A stretch of 64,000 nucleotides of DNA from Luscinia megarhynchos (lineage: Eukaryota > Chordata > Aves > Passeriformes > Turdidae). Every line of letters begins with the position of its first letter. The first letter of the stretch is position 1. The notes below the pieces were generated by a model, which was given only the letters and a program-made list of their open reading frames with translations, made no database searches and was not told the origin of the DNA. Location: NCBI GenBank assembly GCA_034336665.1, contig CM067570.1, positions 15,421,502-15,485,501 on the forward strand, given 5' to 3'. Both the position numbers and the translations under genes were made by a program. Of the stretch, positions 38,601-46,510 are shown one piece after another.

Positions 38601-41600
38601 AAGAACATCAGCTCGTCTCATAAAGCAGCATCCTCCCAAAGCCCATGTGATACCACTGGCACCCTGGCTGACTCCCTGGTCCCCAGCAGGTACCATTGCT
38701 CCCCACTCCTGTGCCTTCACAGCGAGCACAGGAACACTCAAAGCATCCTGAGTCCTTTTGCATCAATGGGCATCAAGCATTTCTCACCTTGACACATCAG
38801 CTTGAATCGTTTTAGTGCTTCTGCGATGATTCTCAGTAAAGCAAAAGAATCAGACAAGTCTAGCTACTCCCATCAGTGCTCCCATCCAGCCTGGCACACC
38901 TCACACCGCTGAGGACAGCTCCCAACCACCCCTCTGGCAAAGGAGAGAGGACTTGCACCACTCCTTACCTCAGCCATGAAGTTCTGCTGAAATGTCTCCT
39001 CCCGGAAGGGCTCTGTCCGCAGGCGGTCTGCAAGGCACAGAGGGATCAGCCTGGGCAGCCTTGGCCAGACCTCCCACCCCAGCTTCCCCTTTCCCTGACC
39101 AAGGGGTGAGGATGCTGCAGGAAAAAAGCTCCAGCACACTCTTCCCAGAATCAGCAGGGCACACCAGCAGGCCTCTTGGGCTAAGGACACATCACCTGGT
39201 CAGCAGAAGGTGCAAAGACTACGAGGAAGTTGGAAACACATGGCTGAGCCTGCTGATGCACACAGCAGCCAGGCAGAGCCAATAGTCCATCCACACTTGT
39301 CCCAGCACTTGTGCACTGAGGAGTAGGGAACAGTGGCAGCACATGCTCAACACCATTGCCAGATCTTACAGCTGGAAAAAGCTGTCTGAGTCTGTGGGAC
39401 AGGGCACTGCTTGTCCAGCTGCTCATCTGAAGGGGTGAGCCAGCCTGTGTCCTCCTCTTGCAGGACAGGGACAAACCCCTGTTATATTGTGCTCTGCACC
39501 TTGTCCAAAACACTGTTTTTTCCACATTGCTGCTAGGATGTGGTCTGGAGAAGGAGCTGGCTGGATTTGCTCAGCCACTAGGGTGCAATGCTTCCTCCCA
39601 GCTTTCTGCCCTGCACCAAGTAAGGGACAAGAGAGGCCAGCTGCTCACCAGACAGGTGACAGGTTGTCCAGGCTGCTCCAAGCCCTGCAGAGATTGCACA
39701 CAGCAGGATAGAGGGAAGTGCAGCTGATCAATGCAGCTCTAGTGCACCTACGGGGCAGATCGTGTGAAGAGGCACTGGTCATGGGACAGGGTCTGGCCCA
39801 GAATATCTTCATGGACATGACACACAAGCCCGGGCTAACCCCCACCAGTCCCTGCATGCTCAGGGTGCAAAGTTCCTGCAGAAGTGCAGGTACACCTGTG
39901 GCAGCAGCACAAAGTGTGGCAGTAGCAAGGGATGACCTGAAAAACAGCACCCAGCCAATCTCCACAGGTGGGGAACAAACCACCTCCCAAGGTGGCAACC
40001 CCAGCAGGTCCTGACCGTGTCCTACCCAAGAGGGCTACTGTCTGCCCATCACCCCAGTGCCAAAGTGGGCTGGGAGCTGGAGGGGGCCCATGAGCACAGC
40101 TGCACCTCCCACGTTTGGGAGAGCCGGGAGCTCCTGCTTGCTCTCCAAGCACTCCGTGAGCTACTGCACTTGGGAAGGGAGCCTGACACCACTGCAGGGC
40201 CAGCCCTGCTGGCATCCCCACTGGCTCCTGGGGACCGGCCAGGTGCTCTCAGAGTACTGGAGAGCCCCTTGGCGATGCCCCAACTTCTACAGCTATCAGT
40301 CAAGGGCTGTTCCTCCCCAGTTCTCCCCAGAGGCTGCTCCCAGCCTTCTGGCTACTGCTGTGCTGCTGGCTCAGCTGAACATGACACACAAGCCTGGCTG
40401 GGTAATAGCCAGAGGGAGCAAAGCACGCCAGCCCAGTGCTAAGGAGGAAACTTGCTCCCTGCTTCAGGCATCCCTCCTCACCTCTGCTGAGAGTGGCCCC
40501 GCTCTCCCTGTAATCTTCAATCTCAGCATCCTTCTGGAGCAGCAGGGAAATCAGCTCTTGTACCTGGCACTGCAGCGCCAGGTTCATCTGAATCAGGGGC
40601 CGCACGAGGTGACGGAACACCTACAATGGAGAAGGGATGCTCTAGGAAAGGTCCAGGTCTAGGGAGGCACACAGCTGTCCACAGAGCGGTCAAAGCAGGG
40701 CAGCCAGCAAGGTCCTAGCAAGAGCTGCAGCCCAGGTCACACAGGGCTCCACAAAATACCCCACATCTCACCCACATCCAGTGGGGAATGGTCAAAAGAT
40801 GTGAGCAGGGAGAAGGCAGGCCAGATGCTGTGGGACACATCCCTCCATCCCAGCTCCATCCTTTCACAGCTGGGGGCTGTAGCAGGGGAGAGCTTAGGTG
40901 GGAGAGCCCGATGGAAACAGAGTGCAGGGATAGGCAGTTTTCCACCCACCACCTGGGAGTGCTACAGGAAACAGAGAGCCCCCCATATGCCACCCAGACC
41001 CTCCTCATGGCTCTGCACACCTCATAGCATGTTCCTATGCAGGAAACAGACACGGCTGGGTGAAAAAACAGAAAGACACAAGGTGTCAAACTGTGGCTTG
41101 ACGAACAGGAGAAACACTCAAAGCAAGAGATCCCAACATGCAGGATTTGTGCATGCTCCCCACTGCAGTCCACCAGGATATCCTCTAAGCTTACACCCAC
41201 ACAATCCCCATGCAGAGCCCTGGGCATGTCCTCTGTCTTGGAGCCCAGCTGGGCCACCCTGGCCCAGCAGGCACACAAAGCAGCCTCTCTCCTATCACCT
41301 CCCTCAGTCTCTGGAAGGGTATTTGAGCTCCCCCAACCCATCGCGCCCCTTGTTTCTATGGCCAGGCCGAGCCTATGGCAAGCCCACAGCGGGCTCTGTG
41401 CTTCCCTCACCCCCAGAGGTGATGGCCATCACCCACTGGAGCACTTGGGAGTGCACCACCTGCAGCAGAAGTGGGGTGGGCCAAGCCAAGTAAGCTCTAC
41501 GCCTTCCTCAAGCCCCTGGCTGAGGCAGAATTGGTCACTATTGCTGCATCCACACCAGCCACACTCAGACCCCAAGCCGCTTCCCACCTCCATGGTGTCT

Positions 41601-44181
41601 TGCAGACATCCAGTGTGTGCCCAAGACAAAGCAGAGGAGCAGGCTTTGCACCACCTCAGCTGAGAAGGGACATCAGGTTCCTGGGGCAAGCCAAGCCAGG
41701 ACCCCGATTACTTGCTCCCAGTTTAACCGTGACAGCGAAGTACAGCGGTTCGGGGCAGAGGAGACGCGCGGCGCGGCGGGGCCCGAAGGGAGCAGCGCTC
41801 CGGGGCTCCGCGGGGCCGTTCGCAGGCACCGGGGCTCCGCGGGGCTCAGCCCGAGGCTCCGCCGGGCCGTTCGCAGGCACCGGGGCTCCGCGGGGCTCAG
41901 CCCGAGGCTCCGCGGGCCGTTCGCGGGCGCCGGGCGCCCTCTTGTGCGCGCAGAGCCGCAGAGCCCCGGGGGAGCCCCGGCCGCAGCGCTGCCCCACCGG
42001 CAGGGGCCCGGCACAGCGCCTGCCTCTGCAAACGCAGCATGCCGGGCAACCCCGTGAAACAGCAAACCCGTAAAAGCCGCGAGACTCCGCTGCAATTCCG
42101 CCTGTCGTGACAGACCATTTGGGGGTACCCGCTGCCCTGTGCCCTGCTTCGTGGCTTGCTCCTAAACAGAACAGCATCGCTCTGCTCTACAGGGTGCTGG
42201 CAGGGCATCACTCCACACTGGACATAGAATTACAGAAAGGTTTGGAAGGGGCTTTCAATATAACTCTCTAGACCAGGTTGCTCAAAGCCCCATCCAACGT
42301 GGTCTTGAGCACTTTCAGGAATGGAATATCCACAGCTTCTCTGGGCAACATGTTCTGGTGCCTCATCACCCTCATAATTAAAATTTTTTTCTATCAGCTA
42401 ATCTAAAGGTCTCCTCTTTTAGTTAAAAAACATTTCCCCTATGGTGTCCTATCACTATTTGCCCATGTAAAAAGCTGTTCTCCCTTTTTCTAATAAGCCC
42501 TCTTCAAGTACTGGAAGGCTGCAATGAGGTCTCTCCCAAGCATTCTCTTCTCCACACCAAACAATCCCATCTCTCACAATCTGCCTTTGTAGGAGACAAG
42601 CTTCACCCCTTATCATCTTTGTGGCTCTCCTCTGGACCCTCTCTAACACATCAAGGCTTTTCTTGCGCTGAGCACCCCATATTTGGATGCAGGACTCCAG
42701 ATGGGCTCTCACAAGGACATTTCACTCATGCCCCAGCAGCAGCATGTGCTGGGCCATCCCTGTGTCACTGCACGACACAAACCAAAGCCTCAATGAGAAG
42801 AAATGGGGGCAGTAAGCTTGGGAGAGACAGAAGGCAGTCAGGCAACCTACAGTCACTAGCGTGGCTCAAGACTACTCAAAAGCCTCTAGGAGTAAGGAGA
42901 TAATTTGGCCATTCCCCTCCCAACTCTCAGCAGCTTTGCTCACCATCTCCAAGGGAGCAGGGCAGCAGTGGAAGTCCCAGTAGAAGGGCAGTCCTGACAG
43001 CTCACTTTTCACGTGCAGCCTGAGGCCACTGGGAGAGCGGTGGCAGGAGAAGGCAGTGGTGGCACCTGGCTGTCCTGCCAGCAAGGGGCACATCAGGTTG
43101 CACAAGTGGTTCAGGAAGGAGGACACGTGAACGGTCAGCCGCTTGTTCAGCTCCTGCGAAAATGCAAGGTTAGGGGGCACAGCACAGCACTGGGGAAAAA
43201 ACAGCAGAAATCCCAGCACCAAGGGAGTAAAACTACTGCATGTTCCACAGCAAAAAGCCATCCCTGGGCCTTGGCTTCCAGCTCTCTGACATGATATTCC
43301 TCACTGATTCTCCCAAGCCACCCATGCTGGGAAGACTCCCCCTATTCTGCCAGTCCAGAATGGGCAGGGTGCAACGGTCTGCACTAGCACATCTGTTCTG
43401 CATGCCACCACAAGCACCACAGCCTGGCTGAGAGTCAACAGCAGGACAAACTGCCAGAGCTGGGGGATGGCTGCAGCCATCTGCCCATCCCTCCTGCCAC
43501 CATCCACTCAGCATTATGTGACACAGGGACATGGCACTCCAATGGCACATGAGGGCCTGGGCACATGGGCTGAGGAGATGAGGCACAGCTCCATGCTGAC
43601 AGGATGCCCCATGAGAGACTGTACTAGCTATGAATGTGAACAGAATCTCTCTGTCATGAGTAGAAGGCAGCCTTGTTTCAAGCTCCTCTTTAGTACATTG
43701 ACCCTGGGGAAAGCAGCTGCCCATCCAGCCCACAAGTGAAGAGACTGTGCCAGCCTCTGTATGCAAACCCACATTAGAATGCTAAGTAATGTGGCCCCCT
43801 CTCCCAGGAGAAGGGTTTTTGGCCAAGTGGGGTGACGGGGCTTGGGTTGAACTACACAGGGACTTCCCAGGTTGAGCATTTGCACTCAAGCCCAGTCAGA
43901 CCCAACAGCCATTGTGTCAGCAATCAATTTATGCTGGTATGTCAGCTGCTGGGAGGAGAAAAGGAGGCCCCTGGCCTGGCTTTTCAGACACTCACCTTGG
44001 ACCTTTGTCCTACAGCCTCGGCATCCGCACTCTCGTACCAGACACTGCTGAGGTCAGAGATCAGCAGGATATAGCCAGTATCCCTGAAGCACACTTTGGC
44101 AAGAAAAGTGGACTCTCCAAAGCGAACAGAAGCCCAGGGCTGGGTCAGGAGGCTGTTTTCCAGCTCCTCAAAGCCCTCCAT
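1821..44181 (-). CDS. NHEJ1: NHEJ1 / XLF (Cernunnos), non-homologous end-joining factor 1, complete coding set
   Basis: Seven coding exons, all with AG/GT borders and compatible phases: 44181-43996, 43153-42944, 40620-40482, 39027-38969, 2648-2531, 2285-2182, 1901-1821. The joined length is 897 nt, or 298 aa; human XLF has 299. XLF is a nuclear homodimer that pairs with XRCC4-LIG4 and Ku to bridge broken DNA ends. Residues 1-132 form the globular head. They include QRSKELNKRL (XRCC4-contacting Arg and Leu, human R64/L65) and [11 protein letters not shown] (human L115 region). Residues about 133-235 form the coiled-coil stalk and its fold-back, with [17 protein letters not shown] and LQQLYTAVT. 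The tail ends KKAKGLFS, the Ku-binding motif. The initiator ATG lies directly at the acceptor of the first coding exon, so exon 1 is noncoding. The oddity is a 36.3-kb intron between coding exons 4 and 5. Recognition comes from family comparison and the splice sites are read directly. Confidence 0.96.
2847..2883. repeat. (CA)n dinucleotide repeat
   Basis: About 18 uninterrupted CA units just inside the large NHEJ1 intron, 200 bp upstream of coding exon 5. Confidence 0.97.
3579..3619. repeat. (TG)n dinucleotide repeat
   Basis: About 20 TG units. Together with the CA tract 700 bp away, it could form an inverted pair in the intron transcript. Confidence 0.97.
5930..6190. promoter_or_regulatory. 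Candidate enhancer block with three TEAD-type motifs
   Basis: An AT-rich island within GC-rich flanks. The TEAD/YAP core ACATTCC occurs at 6,000-6,006, 6,021-6,027 and 6,123-6,129, with a long A/T stretch (6,028-6,047) between them. No repeat signature is visible. Calling it an enhancer is an inference from motif density and location. Confidence 0.35.
6940..7620. promoter_or_regulatory. Intronic CpG-rich block
   Basis: A GC-rich segment with many CpG dinucleotides, a short CAG/CGG-type triplet run near 6,957-6,984 and dispersed GGC/CCG. No matching exon was found. It may be an unmethylated regulatory island or an orphan promoter in the NHEJ1 intron. Confidence 0.35.
8413..8610. repeat. Diverged ~45-bp tandem repeat
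   Basis: Four to five decayed copies start with TTTATTATTG or TGTTATTGTAGGG at about 8,414, 8,459, 8,505 and 8,549, with a final partial near 8,593. Each continues into a GCTCAGGAA / CCAGCTCAT-like segment. Spacing is 44-46 bp. Confidence 0.75.
9395..9515. repeat. Short ~40-bp imperfect tandem repeat
   Basis: Three copies of a unit containing CAGTGCCCAGCTGT or CCGTGCCCAGCTGT next to CCAGGTGTCCC. The unit is imperfect and of variable length. Confidence 0.6.
11400..12080. promoter_or_regulatory. Candidate enhancer block with GATA motifs
   Basis: The left part is A-rich, with a CTAAAAATG element near 11,433 and an AACAAAAC run near 11,474. A short A/T core (CCAAATATATATTTAAG) follows at about 11,617. 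Three GATA motifs occur: AGATAAG at 11,770, CTTATC at 11,851 and GATAAG at 12,068. The block is repeat-free. Regulatory function is inferred, not shown. Confidence 0.35.
13440..13760. promoter_or_regulatory. AT-rich low-repeat block, possible conserved element
   Basis: Composition shifts abruptly from GC-rich to T-rich sequence, with TTTTTAAAAG, TATTTTTCTATACATTTTC and TTATTTATAATACC segments. No coding or transposon signature is seen. This is a candidate conserved noncoding element only. Confidence 0.25.
15080..15770. repeat. 17-19-bp minisatellite with CTAACCCC/TTTACCCC variants
   Basis: Roughly 40 tandem units of the form CCAGCTCTGTGTCTAACC. Three unit types alternate: ...TGTCTAACCCC, ...TGTTTTACCCC and a shorter ...TCTAACCCC, giving lengths of 17-19 bp. 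On the minus strand each unit carries GGGGTTA or GGGGTAAA, so that strand is rich in evenly spaced G4 tracts. Confidence 0.95.
16160..16275. promoter_or_regulatory. Short AT-rich motif block
   Basis: An A/T-rich island (AAATTAAAAACC, TTTTAAACTGGCCATTAAAG, TTATAAG) set in CpG-rich flanks. The sharp composition change and lack of repeat identity make it a weak conserved-element candidate. Confidence 0.2.
17599..17628. repeat. (CA)n dinucleotide repeat
   Basis: About 14 CA units next to the AT-rich block at 17,635-17,760. Confidence 0.95.
17635..17760. promoter_or_regulatory. Candidate conserved noncoding element with nuclear-receptor-type half-site
   Basis: An AT-rich block with GTTAAGTTAAAATTAAAC, a TGACCTTTG element at about 17,689-17,697, CAATATATTTACC (forkhead-like) and CTTTATAAATGGG. 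It is compact, repeat-free and unlike its flanks. Function is inferred. Confidence 0.3.
18541..18735. repeat. Perfect (TGGGA)n pentanucleotide array
   Basis: Thirty-nine uninterrupted TGGGA units over 195 bp. Every unit has a GGG tract separated by two bases, the ideal spacing for intramolecular G-quadruplexes on the plus strand (the template strand for NHEJ1 transcription). Five-base periodicity opens Gly-Trp-Asp-Met or Pro-Ser-His-Pro-Ile frames that are not genes. Confidence 0.99.
19255..19645. promoter_or_regulatory. Candidate conserved noncoding element (homeodomain/RUNX-like motifs)
   Basis: AT-rich sequence with ATAATTAAC near 19,346, AACCACTT near 19,400, CCATATTAAAA near 19,492, and CCAATTAG and CATTAGAAAGG near 19,588-19,606. 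CpG-containing words are interspersed. No transposon signature is visible. It is one of the most enhancer-like stretches of the intron by eye. Confidence 0.35.
22550..22690. promoter_or_regulatory. AT-rich block, weak conserved-element candidate
   Basis: Repeat-free AT-rich sequence with TTTTAGTAAAATTTC, AATCATAAACAAATAGG (forkhead-like TAAACA) and AGCAATAAATGATGGG. Confidence 0.2.
23140..24107. repeat. ~1-kb composite minisatellite (39-bp unit; 73-bp higher-order unit)
   Basis: The basic 39-bp unit contains GCAGCCCGTGGGATGCAGGA and GGTGCCCAGATGCAGT (for example, starts at 23,401 and 23,440). In the left third, units pair with a 34-bp variant to give a 73-bp higher-order period (GTGCTGTGGG at 23,221, 23,294 and 23,367). 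Because 39 is a multiple of three, stops seldom accumulate. Frames of hundreds of codons therefore stay open on both strands (for example 24,405-22,537 minus); these are artefacts. Confidence 0.95.
25900..26230. promoter_or_regulatory. Candidate conserved noncoding element with SOX and homeodomain motifs
   Basis: After an A-rich run, the block shows GTAAAGTATTTATAG, GGAATTATTC, a SOX-type CATTGTT (26,094-26,100), a homeodomain-type TTTAATTACA (26,121-26,130) and CCTTTAATGAATG. It contrasts with its GC-rich surroundings and has no repeat signature. Confidence 0.35.
26560..27060. promoter_or_regulatory. AT-rich low-repeat block
   Basis: Contains AAATAAATATAGAGC, CTTTATTACAAGG, GGTAAATAAAAGC, CAGTTTATTTTCC and an A-rich run at about 26,936-26,964. 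There are no splice-supported exons. Possible conserved element(s) or accumulated AT-rich sequence. Confidence 0.2.
28340..28520. promoter_or_regulatory. Candidate enhancer with GATA palindrome and SOX-type inverted repeat
   Basis: A perfect inverted GATA pair, GTTATC-N4-GATAAC, lies at 28,422-28,437. An inverted repeat of SOX-like half-sites, TTGTTTT-GGG-AAAACAA, lies at 28,489-28,505. Both sit in otherwise unique sequence. Two palindromic factor sites 50 bp apart are unlikely by chance. Function is inferred. Confidence 0.4.
29060..29650. promoter_or_regulatory. Candidate conserved noncoding element cluster
   Basis: Two AT-rich cores flank a short CpG-rich patch (29,170-29,280). Core 1 (29,068-29,165) has AATAAAATTTATAAGC, GTAATTACAG (TAATTA at 29,104) and GCTAAATTTAACG. 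Core 2 (29,310-29,600) has TTTTTTTAATAGTC, CTAAATACTATTTTC and a GTAAATATTTGCC core just after a T-rich tract (29,514-29,553). By eye this is the densest enhancer-like region of the intron. Confidence 0.4.
29514..29553. repeat. Pyrimidine / poly(T) tract
   Basis: A CTTTCT-rich run ending in about 18 consecutive T residues. No LINE or SINE body is attached on either side. Confidence 0.9.
30366..30525. repeat. Degenerate ~30-bp tandem repeat
   Basis: Five to six diverged copies of a unit like CAGCATGGCCATCCCTTCTT / CAGTATGGTCTTCACCTCTC, with spacing close to 30 bp. Confidence 0.6.
31340..31720. promoter_or_regulatory. Candidate conserved element with clustered TAAT motifs
   Basis: ATTAATTCATTAAC and CCATTAACACC at about 31,352-31,380 give four homeodomain-type TAAT/ATTA cores in 30 bp. 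A T-rich run follows near 31,496 and then a CpG-containing stretch. No repeat identity is seen. Confidence 0.3.
33695..33790. repeat. Imperfect CATGGCA-type simple repeat
   Basis: Irregular reiteration of CATGGCA, GGCACA and CACAGCA words ending in CATGGCATGGCATGG. No coding meaning. Confidence 0.6.
35105..35320. promoter_or_regulatory. Candidate enhancer block with perfect MEF2-type site
   Basis: Contains GCTAATTAAAAAC at about 35,127-35,139 and CTTATTTTTAG at 35,291-35,301, which fits the MEF2 consensus YTAWWWWTAR. A CpG-rich patch adjoins on the right. Regulatory role inferred. Confidence 0.35.
35320..35800. promoter_or_regulatory. Intronic CpG-rich block
   Basis: A CpG-dense segment including a CGGTCCCAGCCC duplication at 35,469-35,497, a TGACGTCA element (35,535-35,542, CREB/ATF palindrome) and CCGCGCCGGCC words. 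It has promoter-like composition but no exon I can attach. Confidence 0.4.
36600..37110 (-). mobile_element. Ancient CR1-family LINE 3' fragment (decayed)
   Basis: Reads as the reverse complement of the 3' part of an old CR1/L3-type element. Recognisable segments are the GATGGAGGATCAACCAC stretch (about 36,715), GATTAAAGAGAGCCC (36,848), TGTAATCAAGGCGCTTCTCA and CTGATAAGCTAGACAG (36,909-36,952), then CTCTCTGCTGAC and CATCTTTTTGAAAACC near 37,040. Strongly diverged, so an old insertion. Boundaries are approximate. Confidence 0.6.
37985..38600 (-). mobile_element. Decayed CR1-type LINE ORF2 fragment (endonuclease end and linker)
   Basis: Minus-strand translations, broken by frameshifts, resemble CR1 ORF2. 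From about 38,530 to 38,390 a segment contains [13 protein letters not shown], like the CR1 endonuclease motif with SDH. From 38,199 to 37,996 a segment contains the [19 protein letters not shown]...W motif, like the post-endonuclease region with the AWLN...KKK.YR.W pattern. The order fits one element on the minus strand. It is non-functional and probably part of the same old insertion history as the 36.6-37.1 kb fragment. Confidence 0.65.
38969..44181 (-). CDS. NHEJ1: NHEJ1 5' exon cluster (coding exons 1-4)
   Basis: Coding exons of 186, 210, 139 and 59 nt encode residues 1-198: the head domain and the start of the coiled coil. The 59-nt exon (39027-38969) encodes [20 protein letters not shown], matching the human [20 protein letters not shown] exon. 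Introns here are 0.8-2.3 kb, in contrast with the 36-kb intron that follows. Intron 2 (40,621-42,943) contains an unexpected CpG-rich block and a CR1 insertion. Confidence 0.94.
41740..42065. promoter_or_regulatory. Intronic CpG island with 51-bp tandem duplication
   Basis: A very CpG-dense segment in the NHEJ1 intron between coding exons 2 and 3. A 51/50-bp unit starting CCGTTCGCAGGCACCGGGGC occurs at 41,816 and 41,867, with a third partial copy from 41,917. The right end carries GCAGCATGCCGGGCAAC (42,034-42,050), which resembles part of the ZNF143 site. It could be an internal promoter or a regulatory island. No exon boundary supports a transcript. Confidence 0.5.
42225..42722 (-). mobile_element. 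CR1 LINE 3'-end insertion
   Basis: The reverse complement matches the CR1 3' region well. Landmarks read on the plus strand are AGACCAGGTTGCTCAAAGCCC (about 42,270), CACAGCTTCTCTGGGCAACATG, the CCTCATCACCCTCATAATTA stretch, TACTGGAAGGCTGCAATGAGG (42,509) and TTTGTGGCTCTCCTCTGGACC (42,619). The 3' end is at about 42,225 and the element is 5'-truncated at about 42,720, typical of CR1. Moderately diverged. Confidence 0.92.
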
Positions 44182-44449
44182 CTGCAAGAGAGCAGCCAGG
44201 TCTCTGCCTCAACCCCCACCCAGGAATACCTGGTCCCTGGGGTGGCCTCACAGGGACCATCCTGGCCCAATTATGATGCAATCCCACCTGACAGCACGGA
44301 AGCGAGGATACTCAGCCAGCTCTAGTCACACACGCAAGCAGCAGAGCTGGGGCACGTGTTTTGGGAGTTTCTGCAGGGCAGCTCCTGCCGCAGCTCACAA
44401 TAAGCACCCCAGGTGCACCAGCAGGCGCACGGCAGTGGAACTGCTGCCT

Positions 44450-45270
44450 CCGCGGGGTACCCGGGGCTTGCTGGCGTTAACACGGCAAGACCTCTATGCC
44501 CAAATCAGCACTTAGGCTGTCCCGCCGGCAGCGGGCGGGCAGCAGGGCGCTGCACCCTTCTGCTGGGGCACCCCACCCCTGCGCTGCCTGCAGCACGCCG
44601 CCGCTTCCCGCTCCTCCCCAGGACGGCCTCCACGCCTCCCAAAACACTCGGGGACCCAGCGCCCGCGGGTGCCCGCGGCCTGGGGCTCTGGGAGCCGCAG
44701 CATTACCCGAGGGCAGGAGGAGCGGGCCGGACGGCGCAGAGGCACGGGCTGGCGAGCGGCGCCGGGCCGGGGCAGCGCGGACTACGGCTCCCGGCATGCT
44801 GCGCTCTGCACGCCGGGCACGCCGGGATGGGCGGCTCCGGGAGCTGCCGTGCCCTCACGGAGCGCGCTGCTGTGCCCGTGTCTGCTCCTGGGGACAGCGA
44901 GCCCGCTGGCGTGTCCCTCTAGAGCGTCCGCGGTTGTCGCACGGGGAGCCACGGCCAAGGTGCTGGTGGGGACCGAGACGCCTTAGGGCTTTACTGTGCG
45001 CTTGCGCCTGCTGCGGAATGTCCCGGCACAAGGGCCCGGCCGGGTGCGGCGCCCGGGGCAGCCGCAGGAGCGGCGGCAGCTGAGCTTGGCCCCGGGGGTG
45101 TTCCGCAGCCCGGGTGCCGGAGCAGCACAGCAGGGCCCGCGCTCTCCCCGCCGCTCTCCCCGGGTGTGCGGGGACTCGGCTGCTGCGCCGCAGTGAGCCC
45201 TGCAGAGCCGGGCTGCGGGTGCCTCTGCCCCGTGCTGGGCGCTGCGCTCGCAGGGCGGCAGAGCAGCGTT
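44450..45270 (-). promoter_or_regulatory. NHEJ1: CpG island / probable NHEJ1 promoter
   Basis: A CpG-dense segment 270 bp upstream of the NHEJ1 coding start. The first coding exon has an acceptor directly at its ATG, so a noncoding exon must lie upstream. A GTAATG donor on the minus strand (plus 44,706-44,701) could end it, although other donors are possible. The ZNF143-type site at 44,780-44,800 marks the likely core promoter. The plus-strand reading frames here are composition artefacts. Confidence 0.7.
44780..44800 (+). promoter_or_regulatory. ZNF143/STAF-type binding element
   Basis: The sequence ACTACGGCTCCCGGCATGC matches the long ZNF143 (SBS) element ACTACAANTCCCAGCATGC at nearly all informative positions. 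The differences are transitions or CpG-type changes. These elements sit near the transcription start of many CpG-island housekeeping promoters, which fits NHEJ1. Confidence 0.75.
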
Positions 45271-46510
45271 GGGCCAGCTTGGCACCACCAGCTTGGCACC
45301 ACACACCCCCAGTTTCCCTCACACTGGGGCCCGCCGTTATCCCTGATTTCCAAACCTCATCGCCCGTTCTCTGACTGTGATCCCCCACCAGCACACCGTG
45401 CATTGAGGCCATCCAGACTGGGGCCACAAACACACAGTGCCACCTCATCCCTCCCACCCTGCATCCACCTTTGGGTGTTTCACCTTGGGACCAGATGTTC
45501 TTCTCCAGGGAAATCCACTATTGGCTAGTGTAATCACAAGAGCAATGCCTAGAGGATATTTACATGGTGAGCACTACTGGGGCTTTGGGAAACTGAGCTG
45601 AGTTGCACCCCTAGCCTGCAGCATCCTGGAGTGCCGGAGCATTGGTATATACCTGGAGCCTTGGGCACCGGGGGGCCATAGGCACAACTGGGACACATCA
45701 GGAAGGAGGTGGAGAGCCAGTCATTCCTGAGCATAGTGCCAGCAGGTGAGCATAGGCAGAGTGACAGTCCTTTGGGGCTGGCCAAGGCACTGAACTCTCC
45801 CCTAGCACCATGGTATTTTAGAGGTACCCAGATCCTCAGCTGCAGTGGCACCAGGTGGCCCTGCCCTATAGTCACAGTCCTCAGGGCAACAGGGAATCCC
45901 CCAGGTAAATCCCAGCTGGAAAGAAAACCCCTGGAAAAGGCAAAAGTGGTTGAAGGTTTTTATATCTCACTCTCAAGCAGAGAAATTAGGCTTGTGTTAG
46001 GAGGGTGGAAGCTCAGGTTCCTCCAGTCCTCGAGGACTTCAGAAACGAGTAGCAAAGTGGCTCACAAGCTGCCTAGAGGGCACAGCCCTGTTTTCACATG
46101 AGATGGCCCCACATGGTAGGGTCACGCCGCAGAGTGCCATGCAGACACGTCTGTCTGGCTTGGCCTTATTGCTGCCTGCAGCTCTCCAGAGCTGGGTTTG
46201 GGGAGCAGGTGTGTCCCTTCCCCCGGGGCAGCAGTCCCCTCATCAGTGGCACAGCTGCCCTCCTCCTCTTCCTCACTCCTTGGGCAGAGGAAGCAACACG
46301 GAAAGGCTTTGCAGGAAGATGGCAGCAGCCTCCTTAGCCCAGTGGGGAGCCTATATGCTTGGCTGGCTTCCCCTCTCTCTCCATGGAGGTGACAGACACT
46401 AGCTCTGGCTTTCCATGGCTGCTCAGAAAGCAGCCCTCGTTCCTCCAGTGTTCCTGCAAAGAGGGAGGTAGGCAGTGAAATGGGAGCCCCTTCCTCCTAG
46501 GTGCATCCTC
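45271..46510. other. SLC23A3 3' flank / intergenic to NHEJ1 promoter
   Basis: No exon could be supported. Its left end is upstream sequence of NHEJ1 and its right end should contain the SLC23A3 3'UTR. I saw no canonical AATAAA or ATTAAA on the minus strand; only an AATAAG variant occurs near 46,165. The SLC23A3 transcript end is therefore unplaced. Confidence 0.5.

Larger units (their letters stand above)
2649..38968 (-). other. NHEJ1: NHEJ1 giant intron (36.3 kb), candidate IHH regulatory landscape
   Basis: This intron between coding exons 4 and 5 makes up 57% of the window. I found no coding exon, tRNA or intact transposon in it. Many open frames exist, but they follow GC-rich composition or tandem repeats, lack splice-consistent partners and resemble no family I know. 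In mammals an Nhej1 intron carries the enhancer cluster of neighbouring Ihh, and the layout here matches. Separate entries give the tandem repeats, the CR1 remnants, the CpG-rich patches and the AT-rich motif-dense blocks. The rest (for example 9.6-11.3 kb, 14.4-15.0 kb, 24.3-25.9 kb, 32.7-35.0 kb) is unstructured GC-rich sequence in which I see nothing further. Confidence 0.85.

Noticed and set aside
44496..45083. 195-codon plus-strand frame in the CpG island upstream of NHEJ1
   Set aside because: Composition-driven Arg/Ala/Gly sequence without homology. No divergent gene is known between NHEJ1 and SLC23A3.
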